DNA from: Pseudomonas pisciculturae
GTDB lineage: Bacteria > Pseudomonadota > Gammaproteobacteria > Pseudomonadales > Pseudomonadaceae
DNA: 64,000 nt
Assembly: GCF_015461805.1 (NCBI RefSeq)
Contig: NZ_JACVZE010000004.1
Coordinates: 434,001-498,000, forward strand
Direction of reading: 5' to 3'
This document shows, in pieces, positions 58,409 to 64,000 of the stretch (position 1 is the stretch's first letter; the number at the start of each line of letters is the position of its first letter). A program made the position numbers and the translations under genes. The notes below the pieces were generated by a model that saw only the letters and a list, made by a program, of their open reading frames with translations, was not told the DNA's origin and searched no databases.

Positions 58409-60673
58409 TCAGCGCGCGGTGATTTTCCACGCCCGGTGGATCTTGGCATTGCGCGCAAAATCCGGGTCGAGGGTCTTGTCGCTGATTTCCTCGACCGCGT
58501 AACGTTCGCTGAGGTTGTCTTCCAGCACAAACTTGCGGAAGTTGTTCGAGAAGTACAGCACGCCGCCCGGTGCCAGGCGGGCCATGGCCAGGTCCAGCAA
58601 TTGCACGTGGTCACGCTGCACGTCGAAGATGCCTTCCATGCGCTTGGAGTTGGAGAAGGTCGGCGGGTCGATGAAGATCAGGTCGAATTCATCGCGGCTG
58701 GCCTCCAACCAAGCCATCACGTCACCCTGCTCCAGGCGGTTCTTGTCGGAGAAACCGTTGAGCGAGAAGTTGCGACGCGCCCAATCCAGGTAAGTCTTGG
58801 ACAGGTCGACGCTGGTAGTGCTGCGCGCGCCACCCTTGGCTGCGTGAACACTCGCGGTGGCGGTGTAGCAATACAGGTTGAGGAAGCGCTTGCCGGCGGC
58901 TTCTTTCTGGATGCGCATGCGCATCGGACGGTGGTCCAGGAACAGGCCGGTGTCCAGGTAGTCGGTGAGGTTGACCAGCAGCTTCACGCCGCCTTCGCTG
59001 ACTTCAGTGAACTTGCCCTGGGCGCTCTGGCGCTCGTACTGCTTGGTGCCGCTCTGACGCTCGCGGCGCTTGACCACCACGCGGCTCTTGTCGATGTTCA
59101 GCGCCTGGGGAATCGCAGCGAGGGCATCGAACATGCGTGCGGAGGCTTTTTCCGGGTCGATGGACTTAGGCGCGGCGTATTCCTGCACGTGCACCCAATC
59201 GTGGTACAGGTCGATAGCCATGGAGTACTCCGGCATATCGGCATCGTACACACGGTAGCAATCCACGCCTTCGCGCTTGGCCCACTTGCCCAGCAGCTTG
59301 AGGTTCTTTTGCAGGCGGTTGGCGAACATCTGCCCGCCTTCGCTCAAGCGCGCCTGCTCGACGACAGGCGCCGGGGCTGGCTTGATCGGGTTGCCGTTCT
59401 TGTTGTACTGGCGCTCTTGCGGCTCGACCGGGGCTTGATCGTAAGCAGCCTGCTCACGTTCGGCCTGGCGTTGCTCAGGCGTGCGGCGCTCGCCGGTAAC
59501 GAACTGATCCGGGTTGACCTTGATCAGCAGCAATTTGCACGGCAGCGCGCCGTTCCAGAACGAATACTGTTTGTGGCTGCGGATGCCCATGCGCTTGCCC
59601 AGGTCCGGCGCGCCGGTGAACACCGCCGCTTCCCAGCCCATGCATGCCTGGCGCAAACGCTCGCCGAGGTTCTGGTAGAGGTACAACAGGCTGGCTTCGT
59701 CACCCAAACGCTCGCCGTATGGCGGGTTGCAGATGACCAGGCCTTTCTGGTTCTGGTCCGGGCGTGGCTCGAAGGTACCGACTTCGCCTTGGTAGACCTT
59801 GATCCAGTGGCTCAGGCCGGCACGCTCGATGTTGTTGCGTGCGGGTTGGATCAGACGCGGGTCGGCTTCATAGCCACGCACCCACAACGGCGGCTTGTTC
59901 ATGCCAATGGCGGCGCGTTCGCTCGCCTCAGTGTGCAGTTTCTTCCACAGCGCCGGCACATGGCCGAGCCAGGTGGTGAAGCCCCACAGTTCACGATTCA
60001 GGTTGGGCGCCATGTCGGCGGCGATCATCGCGCCCTCCACCAGGAAGGTACCCACGCCGCACATCGGGTCAGTCAGCGCGCCGCCTTCGGCAGCGATACG
60101 AGGCCAGCCGGCGCGAATCAGGATCGCGGCCGCCAGGTTTTCCTTCAACGGCGCCGCGCCCTGCTGCAGGCGATAGCCGCGCTGGTGCAGGCTGTGGCCA
60201 GACAGGTCGAGGGAGAGGATGGCTTCGCCACGGTCCAGGCGCAGGTGAATGCGCAGGTCCGGGTTGATCTTGTCGATGGATGGGCGTTCGCCAGTCGGGG
60301 TGCGCAGCTTGTCGACAATCGCATCCTTGACCTTCAGCGCGCCGAAGTGGGTGTTGTCGATGCCCGAGCCATGACCGCTGAATTCGACGGCGAGGGTGCC
60401 GTCCGGGACCATGTGGTCGGCCCATTCGATATCCAGCACGCCGTGGTAGAGGTCTTCGGCGTCCTTCATCGGGAAGCGCTTGAGCACCAGCAGCACGCGG
60501 TTGGCCAGGCGTGACCAAAGGCACAGACGGTAGGCGGTTTCCATGTCGGCCATGCCGCGCACGGCCGAGGTATGCTCGCGGGCTTCCTCAAGGCCAAGCC
60601 CGACGGCTTCCTCGATCAGCAGGCCTTCGAGGCCTTTGGGGCAAGTGAGGAAGAGTTCAAAACGGTCCGACAT
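58409..60673 (-). CDS. rlmL: 23S rRNA methyltransferase RlmKL (m2G2445 / m7G2069)
   Basis: A 754-residue bifunctional enzyme. The N-terminal THUMP domain (MSDRFELFLTCPKGLEGLLI) is followed by the RlmL methyltransferase with the catalytic NPPY (LVICNPPYGERLGDEASL). The C-terminal RlmK half holds FLNLYCYTATASVHAAKGGA and LIFIDPPTFSNSKRM. It modifies two guanines in helix 74 of 23S rRNA. The ATG at 60673 is the family start. The promoter side faces rmf. Confidence 0.95.
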   Translation of the reverse strand: MSDRFELFLTCPKGLEGLLIEEAVGLGLEEAREHTSAVRGMADMETAYRLCLWSRLANRVLLVLKRFPMKDAEDLYHGVLDIEWADHMVPDGTLAVEFSGHGSGIDNTHFGALKVKDAIVDKLRTPTGERPSIDKINPDLRIHLRLDRGEAILSLDLSGHSLHQRGYRLQQGAAPLKENLAAAILIRAGWPRIAAEGGALTDPMCGVGTFLVEGAMIAADMAPNLNRELWGFTTWLGHVPALWKKLHTEASERAAIGMNKPPLWVRGYEADPRLIQPARNNIERAGLSHWIKVYQGEVGTFEPRPDQNQKGLVICNPPYGERLGDEASLLYLYQNLGERLRQACMGWEAAVFTGAPDLGKRMGIRSHKQYSFWNGALPCKLLLIKVNPDQFVTGERRTPEQRQAEREQAAYDQAPVEPQERQYNKNGNPIKPAPAPVVEQARLSEGGQMFANRLQKNLKLLGKWAKREGVDCYRVYDADMPEYSMAIDLYHDWVHVQEYAAPKSIDPEKASARMFDALAAIPQALNIDKSRVVVKRRERQSGTKQYERQSAQGKFTEVSEGGVKLLVNLTDYLDTGLFLDHRPMRMRIQKEAAGKRFLNLYCYTATASVHAAKGGARSTTSVDLSKTYLDWARRNFSLNGFSDKNRLEQGDVMAWLEASRDEFDLIFIDPPTFSNSKRMEGIFDVQRDHVQLLDLAMARLAPGGVLYFSNNFRKFVLEDNLSERYAVEEISDKTLDPDFARNAKIHRAWKITAR

Positions 60674-61034
60674 GGGGCATTCCAGGCTTTTCAGCAATAA
60701 ATGAACGGGCAACGCATCGCCGGTTCGGTTTTCAATCAAGCACTTTTCTTGAAGAGTACTCGCGTGGCACGAATGTGCCGTCCCACCCCGCCTGCCGGGC
60801 CCGCAGGCCTTGATTGACGGGGCAGATCAATAATGTGGTGCAACAAAAGGAAATATTCCGACCCTTCGTCGAATAATAACCGACTGCAACGAGCGGGCAT
60901 TCTCACTAAAGGATTAAACCCGCCTCCATCGCAGGGTGCATCATAGCTGGCTTTGCCCCATAAATGGGGCGAAAAGCCATCCCAGCTTATGGCTATAGCA
61001 TCGTTATCGTTACGTGCTTATGACAAAACGATCA

Positions 61035-61063
61035 TTGAATCCATGTGACCTATTGGTTAGAAC
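61035..61063 (+). promoter_or_regulatory. Candidate rmf promoter
   Basis: TTGAAT (61035-61040) and TAGAAC (61058-61063) are 17 bp apart. The predicted start at about 61070 gives a leader of roughly 136 nt. Both hexamers match the sigma70 consensus at 4 of 6 positions. Confidence 0.45.
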
Positions 61064-61100
61064 TCAACACAGGTTGGCGCCGTAACGACGCCGACACATC

Positions 61101-61166
61101 GGCTCGCCACGCCGGCAGCGAGCCCACCAACGGCAGAAAAACTCTGCCCGGCCTCAGACGAGGCCG
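61101..61166 (+). promoter_or_regulatory. Structured rmf leader with three consecutive stem-loops
   Basis: Three hairpins follow each other: GGCTCGC/GCGAGCC (61101-61124), GGCAGA/TCTGCC (61132-61148) and CGGCCTC/GAGGCCG (61149-61166). They end 39 bp before the rmf ATG and leave the GTGAGGG ribosome-binding site free. They may affect rmf mRNA stability or translation, since rmf is known to be growth-phase controlled. Confidence 0.55.
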
Positions 61167-61205
61167 AAGGATATCAAGACAGTCAACAAGTGAGGGAAAC
61201 ACCCT

Positions 61206-61421
61206 ATGAGAAGACTTAAGCGTGATCCGTTGGAAAGAGCATTTTTACGCGGATATCAATATGGCGTTCATGGCAAATCCCGTGAGCTTTGCCCATTTAC
61301 TCTACCGTCGGTACGCCAAGCCTGGATCAACGGCTGGCGAGAAGGACGCGGCGACAACTGGGACGGTATGACTGGCACTGCGGGAATCCACAGACTCAAC
61401 GAACTTCACGCCGTCGGCTAA
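61206..61421 (+). CDS. rmf: Ribosome modulation factor Rmf
   Basis: A 71-residue basic protein. The N-terminal MRRLKRDPLERAFLRGYQYG and central CPFTLPSVRQAWINGWREGR are diagnostic for Rmf, which joins 70S ribosomes into inactive 100S dimers in stationary phase. Good ribosome-binding site (GTGAGGG). A terminator follows 89 bp after the stop. Confidence 0.95.
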   Translation: MRRLKRDPLERAFLRGYQYGVHGKSRELCPFTLPSVRQAWINGWREGRGDNWDGMTGTAGIHRLNELHAVG

Positions 61422-61509
61422 TCAGGGCACTTAATTCCGACATACCACTGTTGAAGATTTAACGACTTAACCACGCACGTCCTATCCGGGCGGCGGGCTT
61501 CGGCCCAGG

Positions 61510-61533
61510 GGGCTCCTTTATGGAGCCCTTTTT
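61510..61533 (+). terminator. Rho-independent terminator after rmf
   Basis: GGGCTCC and GGAGCCC pair around five bases, followed by five T. A second GC-rich hairpin lies just upstream. A REP pair begins three bases later. Confidence 0.88.
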
Positions 61534-61535
61534 AA

Positions 61536-61624
61536 TGTGGGAGGGGGCTTGCCCCCGATTGCAGTGGATCAGCCAATGAATCTGTTGACTGACACACCGC
61601 CATCGGGGGCAAGCCCCCTCCCAC
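61536..61624. repeat. REP pair (inverted) between rmf and pyrD
   Basis: GTGGGAGGGGGCTTGCCCCC and the mirrored ATCGGGGGCAAGCCCCCTCC, about 42 bp apart, between convergent genes. Confidence 0.88.
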
Positions 61625-61633
61625 CTTAAAGCA

Positions 61634-62653
61634 TCAGCGCAATGCTGCGATTGCATCCACCGACTGGCGAATCAGCGCCGGGCCCTTGTAGATAAAACCG
61701 GAGTACAGCTGCACCAGGCTGGCGCCCGCGGCGATTTTCTCGGCCGCGTGCTTGCCCTCGGTGATACCGCCTGCGGCGATGATCGGCAAACGCCCGGCCA
61801 ACTCAGCGGCCAATACCTTGACGATGTGAGTGCTCTGCTCGCGCACTGGGGCACCCGACAGGCCACCTGCTTCGTCACCATGGGCCAGGCCTTCAACGCC
61901 AACACGACTGAGAGTGGTGTTGGTGGCAATCACCGCGTCCATGCCCGAATCCAACAACGCCTGAGCCACCAGTACTGTTTCTTCGTCGCTCATGTCTGGG
62001 GCGATCTTGATCGCCAGCGGTACACGTTTGCCATGGCGCACGGCCAGGTCTTCCTGGCGCTGGCGCAAGGCTTCGAGCAATTGCTTGAGGGAATCACCGA
62101 ACTGCAGGCTGCGCAAGCCAGGGGTGTTGGGCGAGCTGACATTGACGGTCACGTAGCTGGCGTGGGCGTAGACCTTGTCCAGGCAGATCAGGTAGTCATC
62201 CACCGCACGCTCGACCGGGGTATCGAAGTTCTTGCCGATATTGATCCCCAGGATGCCCTTGTACTTGGCCGCCTCAACCCGCGACAGCAAATGATCGACG
62301 CCCAGGTTGTTGAAGCCCATGCGGTTGATGATTGCCTCGGCTTCAGGCAAGCGGAAAATACGCGGCTTGGGGTTACCCGGCTGCGGGCGCGGGGTCACGG
62401 TGCCGATTTCGACAAAACCGAAACCCAATTGCGCGAAGCCGTCGATGGCCGCACCGTTCTTGTCCAGGCCCGCCGCCAACCCGACCGGGTTGGGAAACTC
62501 CAGCCCCATCACAGACACCGGCATTTTTGCCGGTGCCTTGCAGACCAGGCCATTGAGCCCCAGGCGGCCACCGGCACCGATCAGGTCCAGGGACAGATCG
62601 TGGGAAGTTTCCGGGGAGAGTTTGAACAACAGCTGGCGGGCCAGGGTATACAT
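61634..62653 (-). CDS. pyrD: Dihydroorotate dehydrogenase (quinone) PyrD
   Basis: A 339-residue class 2 enzyme of pyrimidine synthesis, bound to the inner membrane and passing electrons to quinone. The N-terminal helix [20 protein letters not shown] is the quinone tunnel. Conserved FMN and substrate motifs are [29 protein letters not shown] and [14 protein letters not shown]. Length is normal. The rmf-pyrD neighbourhood is common in the genus. Confidence 0.95.
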   Translation of the reverse strand: MYTLARQLLFKLSPETSHDLSLDLIGAGGRLGLNGLVCKAPAKMPVSVMGLEFPNPVGLAAGLDKNGAAIDGFAQLGFGFVEIGTVTPRPQPGNPKPRIFRLPEAEAIINRMGFNNLGVDHLLSRVEAAKYKGILGINIGKNFDTPVERAVDDYLICLDKVYAHASYVTVNVSSPNTPGLRSLQFGDSLKQLLEALRQRQEDLAVRHGKRVPLAIKIAPDMSDEETVLVAQALLDSGMDAVIATNTTLSRVGVEGLAHGDEAGGLSGAPVREQSTHIVKVLAAELAGRLPIIAAGGITEGKHAAEKIAAGASLVQLYSGFIYKGPALIRQSVDAIAALR

Positions 62654-62738
62654 GGGCGGGCTAGACTCGGTGGCGGCGAAAGGTGGCGGCGATTATAGCC
62701 GGGGTAGCGGGTTGCGTGCGAGGCGTGACGCCCAATCA

Positions 62739-63245
62739 TCAATAGCGCTGCGACACCAGCTCCTCATAACGCGCCCATATCTTCTGCGCGTACTGCATGC
62801 GCAATGCCTCACGCTCAGGCCCGGCACCCGACCCCGCATTGTAGGCGCCGATGGCCGTCCAGTTGTAGCCAAAGCGCTGGATGAATTCGGCAAGAATCGA
62901 GGCTCCCACCTCCACCGACAGGCAGGGCTCAGCCAAAAGACGTTCCTCGGTAATGCCCAATTGTGACAAGCGAGGCAGATGGATACTGTTAATTTGCATC
63001 AGGCCGATGTCCCGGGTGCCGTTACGGTTGGCGAGGTTCATCGCATCCGCGCGGTACCCAGACTCCACGGCAGCGATTGCCTGCAGCAACTCCGGCTCAA
63101 TATCGAACTGGCTGCCGACCTCGGCCCAACAATAGGCATGCGCCTGGTTGCCGCCCATCAGTAACCCGAACAATAGATATTTGTACCAGCGCCTACCCAC
63201 GGCGGGCCTGGCCACAAGCCGAACACACCTGCTCCACGCAGTCAT
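62739..63245 (-). CDS. IagB/IpgF-like lytic transglycosylase of a type III secretion locus
   Basis: A 168-residue secreted SLT enzyme. A basic start and hydrophobic stretch (about 23-38) form the signal peptide. The catalytic Glu is E61 (IAAVESGYRADAMN), followed by GLMQINSIHLPRL and the late IGAYNAGSG. Small transglycosylases of this type open the cell wall for type III secretion machines (IagB, IpgF). The ATG at 63245 lies inside the end of the upstream regulator gene, so they are cotranscribed. Confidence 0.82.
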   Translation of the reverse strand: MTAWSRCVRLVARPAVGRRWYKYLLFGLLMGGNQAHAYCWAEVGSQFDIEPELLQAIAAVESGYRADAMNLANRNGTRDIGLMQINSIHLPRLSQLGITEERLLAEPCLSVEVGASILAEFIQRFGYNWTAIGAYNAGSGAGPEREALRMQYAQKIWARYEELVSQRY

Positions 63246-63591
63246 TGGCACCTGCCCCTTGCCACTCGACCCTCACCGCACAGGTAAAACGGTACCCCCT
63301 TCCGTAGATTGTCTTGATGAACACTTTGTCAGCCCCAAGGTATTTACGCAGGGAATATATGCAACGGGTCAATGACTCCTCGGCCACCTCTCCCTGGGGC
63401 CAAGCCATTTCCAGCAATCGGTCCTTGGTCATCAACGCTCCGCCGGAGAGCAGCAGCAGCCGCAGGACTTGCCACTCCTTGGGCGGTAATTGAACATCCG
63501 AGTCATCACCGATCAGACGACCCTCCGGGTGAAGGGTCCAACGGGAGAAGATCAGAGAAGTCGCCGTCCCCCCATCATTCACGACGGCCAT
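63193..63591 (-). CDS. Winged-helix (OmpR/ToxR-type DNA-binding) regulator
   Basis: A 132-residue protein made almost entirely of a Trans_reg_C DNA-binding domain (LPPKEWQVLRLLLLSGGALM, EESLTRCIYSLRKYLGADKV, IKTIYGRGYRF). There is no receiver or membrane domain. The C-terminal tail has two cysteines (VCSACGQARRG). Next to an IagB-like gene it recalls the HilA-IagB pair of SPI-1-type type III systems, but it lacks HilA's long C-terminal part. The ATG at 63591 follows GAGGTGG. Confidence 0.8.
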   Translation of the reverse strand: MAVVNDGGTATSLIFSRWTLHPEGRLIGDDSDVQLPPKEWQVLRLLLLSGGALMTKDRLLEMAWPQGEVAEESLTRCIYSLRKYLGADKVFIKTIYGRGYRFTCAVRVEWQGAGANDCVEQVCSACGQARRG

Positions 63592-63734
63592 AACCACCTC
63601 TGCGTCCAACTACTGACATTTAAGCCCTTCTTTCCAGTGCTAACGCCGGGACTATAGAGACTCGACCTGGCACCCTCCCTAGGAAAAAGCCCATAGATCC
63701 AGTGCGCTTCGGAACTGCCCCGTAAGATATTTCT

Positions 63735-63959
63735 CTATGCAACCCCGCCGGGCCCCCACGCCTGATAAACCTCGTGCAATTCAACCCCCAACCGGTCCTC
63801 CAACTGCACCAACTCGCCCAAGGCACATAACTGGCCATTGACCCTCACTTCCACGCAATGAATAACATCAGGCGCCAATGGCAATACCTTGCCTGGCGCA
63901 AAGGCGGCAAGGCGCTTGCGGCTGACCAGTTGTTCCTGAAGCAGAATTTCCAGATGCAT
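63735..63959 (-). CDS. Short SctQ/FliN-type (SPOA domain) type III secretion protein
   Basis: A 74-residue protein. Residues about 10-66 resemble the SPOA domain that ends SctQ/FliN cytoplasmic-ring proteins (FAPGKVLPLAPDVIHCVEV, then NGQLCALGELVQLEDRLGVE). Full SctQ is around 300 residues, so this is either a separate C-terminal polypeptide, as in split HrcQB, or a remnant. A stop codon lies just before its ATG in the same frame. The flank continues beyond the window. Confidence 0.65.
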   Translation of the reverse strand: MHLEILLQEQLVSRKRLAAFAPGKVLPLAPDVIHCVEVRVNGQLCALGELVQLEDRLGVELHEVYQAWGPGGVA

Positions 63960-63970
63960 GGGTTAACGCC

Positions 63971-64000
63971 TTAATCACGGAGAATCAGAGTGACCCGGCC
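63971..64000 (-). CDS. End of an upstream gene, cut by the window (possible type III secretion gene)
   Basis: One minus-strand frame is open from the window edge for nine codons (GRVTLILRD) and ends in TAA eleven bases before the SctQ-like ATG. The spacing is right for a gene in the same operon, but other frames also stop here. Too short to identify. Confidence 0.3.
   Translation of the reverse strand, partial: GRVTLILRD

Larger units (their letters stand above)
60674..61205 (+). other. 532-bp gap between rlmL and rmf with strong hairpins
   Basis: No gene is seen. A strong hairpin at 60948-60979 pairs TGGCTTTGCCCCA with TGGGGCGAAAAGCCA, with one bulge, and AGCTGG/CCCAGCT can extend it. There is no T-run on either side, so it is not a standard terminator. 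The right part holds the likely rmf promoter and leader, listed separately. The remainder, near 60720-60900, shows nothing clear. Confidence 0.5.

Noticed and set aside
58346..60514. A 722-codon open frame antisense to rlmL
   Set aside because: It lies wholly across rlmL, whose domains are certain. The translated frame shows no recognisable domain, and no promoter or ribosome-binding site supports it.

Overview
The window is a piece of a Pseudomonas chromosome, most likely from the P. fluorescens species complex. The core gene order (aer, two cbb3 oxidase operons, ccoGHIS, hemN, anr, apt, recR, ybaB, dnaX, ffs, ligA, zipA, smc, GntR, xdhABC, guaD) is the one known from the genus. Many GGGGGCTTGCCCCCGAT-type REP palindromes lie between genes, which is typical of this group. 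Most of the sequence is GC-rich, with one clearly AT-rich exception near 31.1-35.4 kb.

Layout. 1-19.6 kb is a respiration block. It holds the aerotaxis receptor Aer, two complete ccoNOQP operons for cbb3 cytochrome oxidase separated by a small toxin-antitoxin pair, the assembly genes ccoG, ccoH, ccoI and ccoS with a SafE/TauE-like membrane protein, hemN, and the oxygen sensor anr followed by apt. ANR-box-like sites precede the first ccoN, ccoG and hemN; the hemN site is a perfect match. 19.8-24.0 kb is a DNA-metabolism cluster on the minus strand (recR, an MDR oxidoreductase, ybaB, dnaX). 24.1-30.9 kb is variable: a periplasmic binding protein, an EamA exporter with a divergent LysR regulator, a DUF2167 protein, lipoproteins, and a muramidase gene with a tightly coupled secreted partner that looks like an effector-immunity pair.

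30.9-35.6 kb is the most unusual part. A 4.5S (SRP) RNA gene, ffs, is present twice in the same orientation, within a direct repeat of about 235 bp. Between the copies lies an AT-rich segment whose only sizeable gene encodes a 1119-residue SIR2-NACHT protein, a predicted anti-phage NTPase with an NAD-consuming effector domain. No recombinase is visible. The right-hand ffs copy keeps a plausible promoter; the left-hand copy has the full RNA body but not that promoter.

35.8-53.6 kb returns to core genes: a zinc metallopeptidase, ligA, zipA, smc, and a purine-catabolism block (GntR regulator, xdhABC, guaD, a second GntR regulator, a BenE-type permease). 53.6-62.7 kb holds yggL, dacB, a CHASE-PAS-GGDEF diguanylate cyclase, rlmL, rmf with a structured leader, and pyrD. 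The last 1.3 kb is the edge of a type III secretion locus: an IagB-like lytic transglycosylase, a winged-helix regulator and a short SctQ/FliN-type protein.

All calls come from reading the sequence and recognising families; no database search was run. GC statements are by eye or from a counted line.
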